NCBI RefSeq assembly: GCF_000722875.1 | Contig: NZ_JFHR01000017.1 | Coordinates: 1 to 64,000 of the forward strand | DNA length: 64,000 bases | Direction: 5' to 3' | DNA from: Sphingobium chlorophenolicum | Lineage (GTDB): Bacteria > Pseudomonadota > Alphaproteobacteria > Sphingomonadales > Sphingomonadaceae | In this document: positions 1 to 8,941 of the stretch, piece by piece | How the letters are laid out: every line of letters starts with the position of its first letter | Numbering within the stretch: the first letter of the stretch is position 1 | Notes under the pieces: model-generated | Told to the model about the DNA's origin: nothing | Database searches by the model: none | What the model saw: the letters and a program-made list of their open reading frames with translations, nothing else | Translations under genes and position numbers: made by a program

Positions 1-455
1 CCCTTGGGCCGACCCGACGTGCCGGAGGTGTAGATCATGCTCGCGACCACCGGATGCGGGTCGCCGGGCATCGGTTCGCTTGCCGTGACTGAGTTGTCCC
101 AATCTGGCTGAGGCGTTGCCTGTCCCACCGTGAAGACCGCCATGCCCGCGGGCAGCGGATCGGTCAGCTTCTCCAGCAGGTCGGCATGGGCGACCAGCAC
201 GCGGGCGCCGCAATCCTGGAGGACATAGGCGATCTCCTGGGCGGTGAAGTGCCAGTTCACCGGGACCGGATAGGCGCCGATATGCTGGGCGGCCAGCGTC
301 GCCTCGATCGCGGTCACGCTGTTGCGCAGCAGCAGGGCCACCGTGTCGCCCGGCCGCACGCCGGACGCGGTCAGCAACCCAGACGCACGACGCACACGCA
401 CCCCCAGCGATCCATGGTCCAGATAGGCACCTTCACTCAATATTCCGCTCTGCAT
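1..455 (-). CDS. AMP-dependent acyl-CoA synthetase/ligase, N-terminal part (cut by window edge)
   Basis: The first 151 residues of an adenylate-forming ligase are visible; the gene runs off the left edge. The frame ends in the P-loop-like adenylation motif YTSGTSGRPKG at residues 141-151, which binds ATP in this superfamily. The preceding stretch (RPGDTVALLLRNS, then HIGAYPVPVNW) is typical of fatty-acid and aromatic-acid CoA ligases. The ATG at 455 is chosen because AAAGGGA lies just upstream. It is the last visible gene of a minus-strand operon with a TonB receptor, flavin reductase and MFS carrier, so it probably activates an acid made by that pathway. Acid specificity is set by the missing C-terminal part. 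Confidence 0.85.
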   Translation of the reverse strand, partial: MQSGILSEGAYLDHGSLGVRVRRASGLLTASGVRPGDTVALLLRNSVTAIEATLAAQHIGAYPVPVNWHFTAQEIAYVLQDCGARVLVAHADLLEKLTDPLPAGMAVFTVGQATPQPDWDNSVTASEPMPGDPHPVVASMIYTSGTSGRPK

Positions 456-475
456 TCGGTCCCTTTCAATGCGTT

Positions 476-501
476 GGGGGCCGGGCGACGGCCCGGCCCC
501 C
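476..501 (-). terminator. GC-rich hairpin between TonB receptor and ligase genes
   Basis: An 11 bp perfect inverted repeat, GGGGGCCGGGC at 476-486 and GCCCGGCCCCC at 491-501, with a 4-base loop. It begins 11 bases past the receptor stop codon. No T-run follows on the minus strand, so it may be a weak terminator or an mRNA-stabilising structure that lowers ligase expression relative to the receptor. Confidence 0.5.
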
Positions 502-512
502 ATGGCGTTCGA

Positions 513-2795
513 TCAGAAGTTGAAGGAGCCGCGCAGCCCATAGGTGCGGGGCGGCCTCAGGGAGTTGAACACGACCGGAACGGCGGGCCGCAAGCGGGAC
601 GCCGCGTAGATCACCTCGTCCTCGACATTGTTGACGAAGGCGGTCAGCGACCAGTGCTTTTCCGCGTCGGCCAGGGTGAGGTAGAGGTCCGACGACATAT
701 AGCCGCCCTGCTTTTCCTCCGGCAGATATTCGATCGCCAGCACGCGCTTCGATTCGATGCGGGTGCGCGCGCCGCCGGTCAGGTTGAAGTTGCCGAGCGG
801 GAATTCATGCTCATAACCGCCGCTGAACGACCATTTCGGCGAGTTGACCGCAGGCATGCCCGCGCAATTGGCCGAATAGAGCCGCGCGGGCGCGACCACC
901 GGCGTGGAGGTGTTCGGCGTCTGCACGCAGGCGCTGCGAAGCGCGGCGCCGGACGGCGAAACCTGGACGTAGGTGAACTCCTTATATTTGCTGTTCAGAT
1001 ATTGCAGCGTGGCGGAGAAACGGTCGCGGGACGACGGCTGGAACAATATTTCGATTTCCGAACCGTACATGCGCGCATTGCCCGCGTTCACCGTCTTGCC
1101 GCCCGCGCCGAATATGCCGGGGGAGATTTCGACCGGACCGATGAAGCCGACCTGCTGGTCCTTATAGTCCCAATAGAAGGCCTCGATATTCAATTGCAGC
1201 TTGTTGTCGAAGAAGCGGTTCTTCGATCCGACAGTATAGGCGGTCAGGGTTTCGGGCGCATAAGTGTTGTTGCGCGCCGCGACGAAGAAGCCGCCTGCCT
1301 TGAAACCAGTCGCGACGTTCGCGTAGAGCAGGGATCGCGGCCCGGCGTCGAATTCCACGCCAGCCTTCCACGTGACCTTGTTGAAGCTGAGGTCGCCCGT
1401 CACCGTCGAAGTCGGCGGATTGGGATTGGCGGGCGTGATCTGGCGCAGGGTGGAGGAAAGGGACTTGTCCTCCTTCGTATATCTCGCGCCGCCGACGACG
1501 CGGAAATGATCCGTCACGTCGAAGGTGAGCTGGCCGAAGACCGCCTTGCTCTTGGTTTCCAGATAGGGGTCGAGGTTGGTCGTGCTGATCGGCCCCTGAT
1601 AGAAGCCGTTATGCGCGGTCTGGTCTTCCTTGAAAAGATAACCGCCCAGCGCGTAGCGCAGCCGGTTGTCCGAAGGGGAGGTGAGGCGCACTTCCAGGCT
1701 GTACTGGTTGTCGATTTCGCTGATGGTCGCGGAATAGCCCGGAGAATAGGTGAGATAATCCGGCTCGCTGCGGCGGTAGGCAGGGATCACGGTCAATGTC
1801 GCGAAACCCAGATCGGCTTCGATCGTGCCGGTCACGCCGTAAAAGTTGCTGTCGATGAAGCCGTCGTTCCTGGGCATCAGGACAAGGCCGGTGTTGGATG
1901 CGTTGACCAGCGTCGGAAAACGCCTTGCGACTTCGGCGATGCTGACGGAATTGGAGCTGGAGATCCGGTCGTCGGGATCGGGCGCGCCGGGCGTCACCGG
2001 GCCGGGCATCAGCACGGCGCCGCCGCCCTTGCCGCCCTGGTGGAAATAGTCGCCGACCAGCGTCACCTTGATGGTGTCGGTCGGATCGAAGCGCAGCGAT
2101 GCGCGGAAGGCCTGGCCATTTTCATCGTCATAGCCGTCGCTGAGATAACCGTCGCGGTTGGCGACCTGACCGGCGAAGCGGATCGCGGCGCGGGTGCCGA
2201 GCGGGATGTTGACGGCCGCCTGGGCCTTGATCGAATCGTAATTGCCGACTTCGATCGTGGCGCTGCCGCCATATTCGCCCAACTGCGCGCCGCGCGGCAG
2301 GACGTTGATCGCGCCGCCGGTGGCGTTGCGGCCGTAGAGCGTGCCCTGCGGTCCCTTCACCACCTCGATCCGTTCCAGATCGTAGAAGCTGCCCAGCGAA
2401 GCGGTAGGCCGCGCCACATAGACGCCGCCGAAGTTGAAGGCGATGGCGTTTTCGAAGAAGGCGTTGCCGCCATAGGAGCCGACGCCGCGCAGGAAGAAGT
2501 TGGCGAACGAACCGCCCGCCGGGGCGGCGGCGAGCGCGGGCACCAGCTTGCTGAGGTTCGTCACGTCGGCGACGCCCGCCGAATTCACGTCATCCTGGCC
2601 GACCGCCGTGACCGCGATGGCGACCTTCTGCAGATTTTCCTCGCGGCGCTGCGCGGTGACGACGATGTCCTGGATGCCGGTCGACCCGTCCTGGGCCGCC
2701 GCCTGTTGCGGTTCCTGCGCATAGGCAGCGACGGAGCCGCCCACCATCATCGCCAATGCGGTCGAACAGCGCAATGCATTGTAAAATCCACTCAT
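513..2795 (-). CDS. TonB-dependent outer-membrane receptor
   Basis: A 760-residue TonB-dependent receptor for active uptake across the outer membrane. Residues 1-26 form a signal peptide ending AAYA. A TonB-box-like segment DIVVTAQRREENLQKV follows near residue 43, then a plug domain with LRGVGS and VVKGPQGTLYGRNATGGAIN, and a beta-barrel ending in the aromatic terminus RGSFNF. GGAGGGG stands just upstream of the ATG. The plug type is that of sphingomonad receptors for organic substrates rather than for recognised siderophores. It lies 52 bp after a flavin reductase gene on the same strand, which suggests one operon importing the substrate of the adjacent oxidative pathway. The ligand is unknown. 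Confidence 0.93.
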   Translation of the reverse strand: MSGFYNALRCSTALAMMVGGSVAAYAQEPQQAAAQDGSTGIQDIVVTAQRREENLQKVAIAVTAVGQDDVNSAGVADVTNLSKLVPALAAAPAGGSFANFFLRGVGSYGGNAFFENAIAFNFGGVYVARPTASLGSFYDLERIEVVKGPQGTLYGRNATGGAINVLPRGAQLGEYGGSATIEVGNYDSIKAQAAVNIPLGTRAAIRFAGQVANRDGYLSDGYDDENGQAFRASLRFDPTDTIKVTLVGDYFHQGGKGGGAVLMPGPVTPGAPDPDDRISSSNSVSIAEVARRFPTLVNASNTGLVLMPRNDGFIDSNFYGVTGTIEADLGFATLTVIPAYRRSEPDYLTYSPGYSATISEIDNQYSLEVRLTSPSDNRLRYALGGYLFKEDQTAHNGFYQGPISTTNLDPYLETKSKAVFGQLTFDVTDHFRVVGGARYTKEDKSLSSTLRQITPANPNPPTSTVTGDLSFNKVTWKAGVEFDAGPRSLLYANVATGFKAGGFFVAARNNTYAPETLTAYTVGSKNRFFDNKLQLNIEAFYWDYKDQQVGFIGPVEISPGIFGAGGKTVNAGNARMYGSEIEILFQPSSRDRFSATLQYLNSKYKEFTYVQVSPSGAALRSACVQTPNTSTPVVAPARLYSANCAGMPAVNSPKWSFSGGYEHEFPLGNFNLTGGARTRIESKRVLAIEYLPEEKQGGYMSSDLYLTLADAEKHWSLTAFVNNVEDEVIYAASRLRPAVPVVFNSLRPPRTYGLRGSFNF

Positions 2796-2847
2796 ATTAT
2801 CCCCTCCATTTTATTCGGTTGCTTTGAGTTGTTGATTGAACTGGTTG

Positions 2848-3342
2848 TCATTCCAGCAGGCTGGCGGAGCCGAACCGGCCGTCGACCCAGATCAGCGGGT
2901 CGATTTCGGGATGATTGGCGATGCGGTCCACCTCGCCGATGAACAGGCTGTGGGTGGCGACGTCGACCGTCGAAACGACCGAGCAGATCAGGCTTGCCAC
3001 CGCATCGCCCAACACCGGCAAGCCTTCGTCCGAAGCCGTCCAGAGACCGCTTTCGAACCGTTCCGCGCCCTTCTTCGCCCCGCTGAATATGCCGACCAGA
3101 TCGCGATGCCGTTCCGACAGGAGATTGACGCAGAACCGGCGGCTTTCCATCACGACCGGATGCAGGCTGGCGTTGCGGTTCACGGAAATCAGGATCGTCG
3201 GCGGGCTGCCCGCGATGGACGTGACCGCCGTGGCCGCCATGCCCGCCCAGCTATCCCCGCGCCCGGACGTGATCAGCGCTATCGTCGTCGCCAGGCGTCG
3301 CATGGCCTGCTTGAAATCTTCCTCTATTGCGACAGTCGTCAT
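2848..3342 (-). CDS. Flavin reductase family protein (FMN-binding split barrel)
   Basis: A 164-residue protein of the HpaC-type flavin reductase family, which supplies reduced FMN or FAD to partner monooxygenases using NAD(P)H. Family features visible are the N-terminal FKQAMRRLATTIALITS, the WAGMAATAVTSIAGSPPTILISVN core near residues 32-53, FCVNLLSE, and a GEVD strand near the C-terminus. Length is normal. It sits between an MFS carrier and a TonB receptor in one operon. The most likely partner in the window is the luciferase-like monooxygenase at 6673-7812, encoded in the divergent unit; this pairing is an inference. Confidence 0.88.
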   Translation of the reverse strand: MTTVAIEEDFKQAMRRLATTIALITSGRGDSWAGMAATAVTSIAGSPPTILISVNRNASLHPVVMESRRFCVNLLSERHRDLVGIFSGAKKGAERFESGLWTASDEGLPVLGDAVASLICSVVSTVDVATHSLFIGEVDRIANHPEIDPLIWVDGRFGSASLLE

Positions 3343-3358
3343 GGTCTTTCCTTTTGCT

Positions 3359-3382
3359 GCCCGGCGGGTTCGGCCGCCGGGC
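3359..3382 (-). other. Intercistronic hairpin
   Basis: A 9 bp perfect inverted repeat, GCCCGGCGG at 3359-3367 and CCGCCGGGC at 3374-3382, with a 6-base loop. It lies between the MFS gene (ends 3395) and the flavin reductase start (3342) on the minus strand. There is no T-run, so an mRNA-processing or stability role is as likely as termination. Confidence 0.4.
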
Positions 3383-3394
3383 GCTTGTTCTTCG

Positions 3395-4639
3395 TCAGTG
3401 GGCGGGCTGATCCGTGCGGGGCGGCTCCCGATAGAGGGTCGCCGCGATCATGGCGCCCAGCGCCAGGGCGGACGCGCACCACATCGCCGCGGGCAGGCCG
3501 AACCGGTCCGCCAGGACGCCCGCCAGCGGCGGCGCCAGGAAGGCTCCGGTGATCTCGCCAAAGGCGACCAGCATGCCGAAGGCCGTGGTGCGCAGCCGGA
3601 GAGGAACCGAAGCGCCGGGGATGATGAAGGTCATCAGCGCGATCGTGCCGCTGCTCATCAGCATCGCGAATATGGCGGGGATCAGGAACAGGTGATTCTG
3701 GGCGGAGAATATCAGCGCCACCGGCACCAGCGTCAGGAAGGCGGTGGCGACGATCAGGCATCCCCTGCGGGAAAAACGGTCCGACAGCGTGGGCGCCAGC
3801 ACCGTTCCCGCCGTGGCGGCCAGTCCCTTGACGACCAGCAGGGTGGTCAGTTCCACCGGGGCGAGCCGCACCTGATGTTCCAGGAAGATCGGCAGGAAGC
3901 TGGAAAAGGCGATATTGTTGCCCATTGCCAGCGCGGCCCCGCCCAGCGCGACCAGGAAATTCCTGTAGCTGAAGAGTTCGCTGACCATCCTGATCGTCAT
4001 CGGCCGGGTTTCGCCGCTTTCGTCGCGCTCGTCCGAACCGAGAAGGATGTACAGGATGCCGCCCAGGGCGACGCCCGGCAGGCCGACGGCGAAGAAGGTG
4101 ATGCGCCAGCCCGCCACCGCCTCCAGCCCGTTCATCAGGGCGGGGGCTATGGCGGCCGAACAGATGGTGACGCCGCCGATGATGATGCCCATGTTGCGGC
4201 CGATGCGATGCGGGGAGGATGAGCGCGCGACCACCGACTGGACCAGCGGTATCACCGGACCTGCCGCCAGGCCGATGATGGCGCGGAGCCACATCATGTC
4301 GGAGAAATTCCGCGCCAGGCCCATCGCGCCCGTCGCCAGGGAGAAGAGGATCACGCAAGCGACGATGATCTGTTTCGGCCGCCCGCCCAGCCAGTCCGAC
4401 AAATAGGTCAGGCCAATGCTCGCAATGGCCCATGTCACGGCGGTGGGGGCCATCAACAGTCCCAGATCGGAATGGTTCAGCCCAAACTCTTCCTGAATCC
4501 GGCTGAAAACGAAGACCATTCCAATTCGATCGGTGAATGCCAGGCCGGCCGTCACGGCCAGGATCGCGATCAGCAGATTTTCGCTGGCTACTGCCCGCCT
4601 GCTATGTATCTGCCCTTGCGTTCGCGACACCATGACCAT
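3395..4639 (-). CDS. MFS transporter, small organic acid type
   Basis: A 414-residue major facilitator carrier with about 12 hydrophobic segments. The first helix contains LLIAILAVTAGLAFTDR and the cytoplasmic loop YLSDWLGGRPKQ is the family A-like motif. The open frame extends upstream to 4939, but the ATG at 4639 is preferred: GGAGGAGG is placed about 6-8 bases upstream, and the extra residues are not membrane-like. It is the first gene of the minus-strand operon with flavin reductase, TonB receptor and ligase, and probably moves the substrate or its acid across the inner membrane. Substrate unknown. Confidence 0.88.
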   Translation of the reverse strand: MVMVSRTQGQIHSRRAVASENLLIAILAVTAGLAFTDRIGMVFVFSRIQEEFGLNHSDLGLLMAPTAVTWAIASIGLTYLSDWLGGRPKQIIVACVILFSLATGAMGLARNFSDMMWLRAIIGLAAGPVIPLVQSVVARSSSPHRIGRNMGIIIGGVTICSAAIAPALMNGLEAVAGWRITFFAVGLPGVALGGILYILLGSDERDESGETRPMTIRMVSELFSYRNFLVALGGAALAMGNNIAFSSFLPIFLEHQVRLAPVELTTLLVVKGLAATAGTVLAPTLSDRFSRRGCLIVATAFLTLVPVALIFSAQNHLFLIPAIFAMLMSSGTIALMTFIIPGASVPLRLRTTAFGMLVAFGEITGAFLAPPLAGVLADRFGLPAAMWCASALALGAMIAATLYREPPRTDQPAH

Positions 4640-4869
4640 TTCACTGCTCCTCCTCCGGTCTCGGCGGCCATTGCGCGGGTTCTCCAGGAGATTGCCCGCC
4701 GGCCTGCTTCTCGATGTTCCCCGGAGGGGACAGGCTCCAGCCATCCTGCGCAGCGGCGGTTCCGTTCGTCTGGTTCCGAAATCCTGTCGGATGTCGGCCG
4801 AACATGCGCTGCGCCATAACCAGGACGACTGTTTCGACTGCCTCCAAAAACGACCGGGGCGGCTTTTTG

Positions 4870-4962
4870 GGATACAGACTTTTCGTCTTATATGTATCCA
4901 ATGCGCCAATACTGCGATATTTTTACCCCGTGTCAACATGTTTTGATCAGATTTGGATACAA
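4870..4962. promoter_or_regulatory. Cluster of three GGATACA sites (candidate GntR operator)
   Basis: GGATACA at 4870-4876 and ATGTATCCAA at 4892-4901 form a widely spaced inverted pair, and TTGGATACAA lies at 4953-4962. The last is close to the TTGTATACAA-like sites bound by FCD-type GntR regulators. The likely regulator is the GntR/FCD protein at 7978-8652. The sites lie 230-325 bp upstream of the MFS start. Confidence 0.45.
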
Positions 4963-5548
4963 TCTATCATTTTCAGTGGGAAGGCGGATGCCAATGCGCC
5001 GACGATGCGGATGTGAGAATGATTGAGATTGGGAGTTTTTCCGCGATTGGGCGGCAAATGTCCGCCAGACCCGGCGCGTCGGCAGCCATTATACAGCAAT
5101 ATCCGCCGAACATGGGTATCCGGCGGGAGGAGTTCACCTGATCCGTTCCGCGTCAAAACCCCGTTCTGCGATTCATCCTCCCGTTTATACTATGTTTCCA
5201 AAAGATTTCGGTCTGTTCACGACCGATGAAATCATTCGAATGACGAAGGAAATGGGATCTGGACTCTTATCTGGCCCAATATCCTGATATTTTGCAATTT
5301 TCGGGGATTATCGTCCCGAAACTAGGGACGCAAACCCCTCACTAACGCAATCTGCCTGGCCTGATCCTCTATCCAACTATTATCTCCCGTGCCGCCGCAA
5401 AGGCGGACAGGTGGCTTTGGTGTAGGATTATGGCTGTACGAAAATGACCGTCCTGCATGAAGATATGGTTTTCCTGCGTGAATTTATCGAAACCCGCCTT
5501 GCGCCGGTCGATCATGCGCGCCAGAGAGGTTTCCATAAAATTGGCACC

Positions 5549-5620
5549 TCGTATCCAATCGTGATGATATCCGCAGATATACGTAGAATTTCCGTCCTTG
5601 ACGCGATCAATCGGATACAT
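5549..5620. promoter_or_regulatory. Second GGATACA pair (candidate GntR operator)
   Basis: TCGTATCCAA at 5549-5558 and TCGGATACAT at 5611-5620 each match the TTGGATACAA form at 8 of 10 positions, in opposite orientations. They lie 190-265 bp upstream of the esterase start, mirroring the cluster on the MFS side of the gap. Confidence 0.4.
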
Positions 5621-5811
5621 TAAGTCGATAGAGAGCCCGATGGAGCTTATACCTTCCGGAAGAGAGGGACGAGGATGCCGCGCAAAATTCGACGTCTGAC
5701 GCAGTCGTTGCCCGCCTTGAGGAAGGCGGCGATGCCGGGTCGCATGTCATGCCGCGTGCAGTCTTCGCATCCGTATCATGGCTTTGCCCGGTCAACAACA
5801 AGGTTATAATC

Positions 5812-6618
5812 ATGATCGTCAAGTCGAATATTGTCTATGCCAACAGTCCTCGGCCATTATTGTGGGACATATACCGTCCGGACGAGGCGAGTGGGCCGTT
5901 GCCTGCGGTGCTGGTCTTCTATGGCGGCGGTTACATGCACGGATCGCCGGAGGACATGGCCGCCGCCTGCGCCGCGCTGGTCGATCAGGGATTCGTCGCC
6001 ATCGCGCCGGAATATCGCCTTTTCGGGGAGGCCGCATGGCCCGCCGCGCTGCGCGACGCGGAACAGGCCATCGCTGCTGCCGTCGCCAATGCGGGCAGCC
6101 TGGGAATCGATCCCAATCTGGTCTTTTGCCTGGGCTATTCGGCGGGCGCGCATCTGTCGCTGCTGGCGGCCGCGTCGACCGGCCTTGCCGCGGGCCTTGC
6201 GTCCTTCTTCCCGCGCGTGCGGATCGGATCGGCGGAGGCCGGGCGCTTCGGCCTGTCGGACCCGGCGCAATGGACGGCGGCCAGCCCGATCGCCTTCGCC
6301 GACAAGCTGCCGCCGACCATCATCTTCACCGGCGACGACGACGAAGTCGTGCCGTTCGAGGACTCGGTCGACCTCTACCGGGCGATGCGCGCCGCGGGGC
6401 GGGTGGCCGACCTGCAGATATTCTCGCCGCTGCCGCATGAATTCGTGACCCTGCCGGGCATGCGGGAACAGACGATCGCCAGCGCCGCCGCCTTCTTCCG
6501 GCGCAGCGTCATCGACAGGGAGGAATTTTCCTCCGCCGTCGCGGACCTGCGCGCCTGGTGGGCGACGATCATCCCCACCCTTGCCGCTTCCAACGCGCCG
6601 GCCGGCGCGACGTCCTGA
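5812..6618 (+). CDS. Alpha/beta hydrolase (esterase, HSL-like)
   Basis: A 268-residue serine hydrolase. The oxyanion-hole motif GGGYMHG is at residues 38-44, the nucleophile elbow GYSAG has Ser110, an acidic residue lies in GDDDEVVPFED, and the catalytic His is in LPHEFVTLPG. This is the hormone-sensitive-lipase-like layout of short-chain esterases. The ATG at 5812 follows AAGG about 8 bases upstream; an in-frame ATG at 5749 has no good ribosome-binding site. It opens the plus-strand unit with the luciferase-like monooxygenase. Esters produced by a Baeyer-Villiger-type oxidation would be a natural substrate, but that is inference. Confidence 0.82.
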   Translation: MIVKSNIVYANSPRPLLWDIYRPDEASGPLPAVLVFYGGGYMHGSPEDMAAACAALVDQGFVAIAPEYRLFGEAAWPAALRDAEQAIAAAVANAGSLGIDPNLVFCLGYSAGAHLSLLAAASTGLAAGLASFFPRVRIGSAEAGRFGLSDPAQWTAASPIAFADKLPPTIIFTGDDDEVVPFEDSVDLYRAMRAAGRVADLQIFSPLPHEFVTLPGMREQTIASAAAFFRRSVIDREEFSSAVADLRAWWATIIPTLAASNAPAGATS

Positions 6619-6672
6619 ACCGGGCGGTCCCGCGTCGACCGCACCGGAATTTGCGAATCAAAGGAGCCTTTC

Positions 6673-7812
6673 ATGATCAAAGTATGGAATTTCGCCTTCA
6701 ACCACGTGCCCGGCCCGGCCATCCCCAACTATGAGGACCGGGAGCTTGTCCAGCGCGCCTTCAACTTCAACATGAACCTGATCGCCAGCATGGAGAAGCG
6801 CGGTTTCGAAGGCGTGTTCTTCAGCGAGCATCATTTCGTCGCCTCGCTCAGCCCCAATCCCAACCTGCTGGTCGCCACGCTGGCGGCGCGCACCGAACGG
6901 ATGAAGATCGGCGTGATGGGCAATGTCCTGCCCTTCCACACGCCCTTCCGCCTGTTCGAGGATCTGGCGATGCTCGACTATCTGACCAATGGGCGGCTGG
7001 AAATCGGCGTCGCCAGCGGCATCCCGCCGGAATTCCTGCTGGTGAAGATTCCCCAGGACGAGATTCGCCCCCGCTTCGCCGAGACGCTGGATTTCCTGGC
7101 GGAGGCGGAGAAGGATCTGTTCGTCACCTTCAACGGCCAGTTCACCAATATGGACGACGTGCCCCTGATGCCGCGCCCCCGCAAGGAAGCGCGCCGCCGT
7201 CACTGGATGACCATCTATTCCGAATCCTCCTGCCGCGACGCGGCCCGGCGCGACTTCAAGGTCTGCACCGGCTTCCAGTCCAGCGCGGCCGCTGGCGCGG
7301 CGTTCGACGCCTATCGCGACGAAGCCGCCAAGCATGGCCGCGACGTGGGCCCCGACGACATCGGCATTCGCCGCCAAGTCGTGCTGGGCGACACGCATGA
7401 GGAAGCGGTGCAGTTGAACCAGGAACTGAAGGATGGCGCGATCGAGCGGATCGAACATACCTATAAGGTGGTGTTCGACCGTTTCGAGAAGGCGGGCCTC
7501 ACCCAGGTCAGCTCCATCCGGTCGAGCGGCATCGCCGACGCCTCCGCGGTCGCGCACAAGGCCGACCCCAAGGAGAAGAAGGGCCCCGCCCCCCGCGGGA
7601 TCGACGTGTCGGACGAGGAGTTCATCTCCGGATCGCCCGCCACCGTCGCGGAGCAGATCGTCGAACAGTGCCGCATCATGGGCGCGGGCAACATACTGGC
7701 CTATCAGAGCACGGCGATGAACGAGACCCAGTTGGAGAAGAATTACCGGCTGTGGGAGCAGGTGATCCCCATCCTGGCCAAGGCCGACGTGCTGGGCGGG
7801 GTTCCGGCCTGA
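6673..7812 (+). CDS. LLM-class flavin-dependent monooxygenase (luciferase-like)
   Basis: A 379-residue TIM-barrel enzyme of the bacterial-luciferase family, which uses reduced flavin and oxygen to oxidise organic substrates. Family signatures are GVFFSEHHF near residue 48, NPNLLVATLAARTERMKIG near 63, the LFEDLAMLDYLTNGRLEIGVASG block near 95-116, and the C-terminal GSPATVAEQI near 318. AAAGGAG is placed ideally before the ATG. It needs an external flavin reductase; one is encoded at 2848-3342 in the divergent operon. Family members perform Baeyer-Villiger, desulfonation or hydroxylation reactions; the sequence does not decide among these. Confidence 0.9.
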   Translation: MIKVWNFAFNHVPGPAIPNYEDRELVQRAFNFNMNLIASMEKRGFEGVFFSEHHFVASLSPNPNLLVATLAARTERMKIGVMGNVLPFHTPFRLFEDLAMLDYLTNGRLEIGVASGIPPEFLLVKIPQDEIRPRFAETLDFLAEAEKDLFVTFNGQFTNMDDVPLMPRPRKEARRRHWMTIYSESSCRDAARRDFKVCTGFQSSAAAGAAFDAYRDEAAKHGRDVGPDDIGIRRQVVLGDTHEEAVQLNQELKDGAIERIEHTYKVVFDRFEKAGLTQVSSIRSSGIADASAVAHKADPKEKKGPAPRGIDVSDEEFISGSPATVAEQIVEQCRIMGAGNILAYQSTAMNETQLEKNYRLWEQVIPILAKADVLGGVPA

Positions 7813-7977
7813 TCGACCTCCGCGCCGCGGGATGGCTTGCGCCGTCCCGCGGCGCGGGCGGTGCGCCTTGCTATATGCGCCCTGCCAGATGGGCATTTAC
7901 ATCGACGGATCGCCGGGCCATGGGTTGACCGGCCTGCCGGTAGGGGCAGGGCGAAAGGCGCAGGCGGGTTCCTGAAC

Positions 7978-8652
7978 ATGGATGAGGAAGGGATGGAGGC
8001 GGAAACTTCCGCGGAGATCGGCGGGGCGCGGTTGGCCGAACTGATGCGCGAGCAGATATTGTGCGGCAAGCTGGAACCGGGCATGCGCATCCGTCAGGAG
8101 GAACTGGCGGCCCAATATGGCGCCAGCCGCCAGCCGGTGCGCGACGCGCTGCGGATGCTGGCCTCCACCGGGCTGGTGCGGCTGGTTGCCAATACCGGCG
8201 CCTGGGTGTCGTCGCTGACGCTGAACGAATGCGTCGAAATCTACCGCATGCGCGAACTTCTGGAACCGTTGGCGCTGCGCGACAGCGTGCCCAATCTGGA
8301 CCCGCTCGATATAGAGCGGATGCGCGAACTGTGCGACCGCATGGCGTCCGACGGGATCGATGCCAGCTTCATCAAGAACGACCGGCAGTTCCACCTGCTG
8401 GGCTATGCCGGATCGTCCATGACCATGCTGCGCGGCATGATCGAGAGTTTCTGGGACCAGACGCAGCATTATCGCCGCACCTTCGTCAGCCTGGTCGAGC
8501 CGGGCCGCCAATGGGTCATCCATTCCGAACATCGGCTGATCATGGACGCCATCGAACGCCGGGACGCCATCGAAGCCGCCGCGCTCCTCAAGGGCCATAT
8601 CCGCAGAACCCGCATCGAACTCCAGAAGCATCCCGAACTGTTCAAGGGATAG
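7978..8652 (+). CDS. GntR-family transcriptional regulator, FCD type
   Basis: A 224-residue regulator. An N-terminal winged helix-turn-helix (RLAELMREQI to RMLASTGLVR, residues 18-63, including ASRQPVRDALR) is followed by an all-helical FCD ligand domain with acidic and His residues in NDRQFHLLGY and HSEHRLIMDAIERRDA that match the metal/effector site. The frame is open to 7837 but the long arginine-rich upstream part is not protein-like. ATG at 7978 is chosen; ATG at 7993 with GAGGAAGGG directly before it is an alternative. It is the natural regulator of the divergent catabolic units at 1-7812, perhaps through the GGATACA sites at 4870-5620. Confidence 0.88.
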   Translation: MDEEGMEAETSAEIGGARLAELMREQILCGKLEPGMRIRQEELAAQYGASRQPVRDALRMLASTGLVRLVANTGAWVSSLTLNECVEIYRMRELLEPLALRDSVPNLDPLDIERMRELCDRMASDGIDASFIKNDRQFHLLGYAGSSMTMLRGMIESFWDQTQHYRRTFVSLVEPGRQWVIHSEHRLIMDAIERRDAIEAAALLKGHIRRTRIELQKHPELFKG

Positions 8653-8701
8653 GATCGCGGCCTTTTCGGGGAGTCGCGGGATAGCCGTTCCAGAACATTG
8701 A

Positions 8702-8833
8702 TCCTCCCTGCGCGAAGCGTGGGGAGGGAACCAGCCGCAGGCTGGCGGAGGGGAATGGGGCACGACCTGCGTATTTCCCCTCCACCACCGCCTTCGGCGG
8801 CGGTCCCCCTCCCCATCTTTCGATGGGCAGGAT
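8702..8833. repeat. Palindromic intergenic repeat, copy 1
   Basis: A roughly 130 bp element made of paired palindromic arms: TCCTCCCTGCGCGAAGCGTG, then GGAGGGGAATGGGGC, then the reverse arm CCCCTCCACC and GGTCCCCCTCCCCATC ending CGATGGGCAGGA. Related copies lie at 13839, 19670 and 55805. It has no coding capacity and is REP-like. Confidence 0.8.
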
Positions 8834-8941
8834 TATGTTGTTCGGCCGATGCGGATTCCGCGTCCATCGCGCAAAGCTTTGCTGGAAATGTCATGCGACT
8901 CTGTGCGATGGACGGCGCGGCAACAGCGGGTGGCACGACGG

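Larger units (their letters stand above)
4640..5811. other. Long divergent intergenic region with repeated GGATACA sites
   Basis: About 1.17 kb separates the divergent MFS and esterase genes. It is clearly more AT-rich than its surroundings around 4860-5030 and 5150-5400. No recognisable protein is encoded: the short frames here, for example 83 codons at 5369-5620 on the minus strand, match nothing I know and lack a convincing ribosome-binding site. It holds five GGATAC motifs in both orientations (4870, 4892, 4953, 5549, 5611) and two overlapping inverted repeats, TTTCGGG/CCCGAAA at 5299-5321 and CGTCCC/GGGACG at 5312-5330. It probably carries the control region of both flanking units. Confidence 0.6.

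Noticed and set aside
186-2942. A 918-codon open frame on the plus strand
   Set aside because: It lies antisense to the TonB receptor and the ligase. The translation is rich in Arg, Gly and Ala with no domain; it is a GC-skew shadow.
5369-5620. An 83-codon minus-strand frame in the long gap
   Set aside because: No recognised domain and no convincing ribosome-binding site; it overlaps the regulatory motifs.
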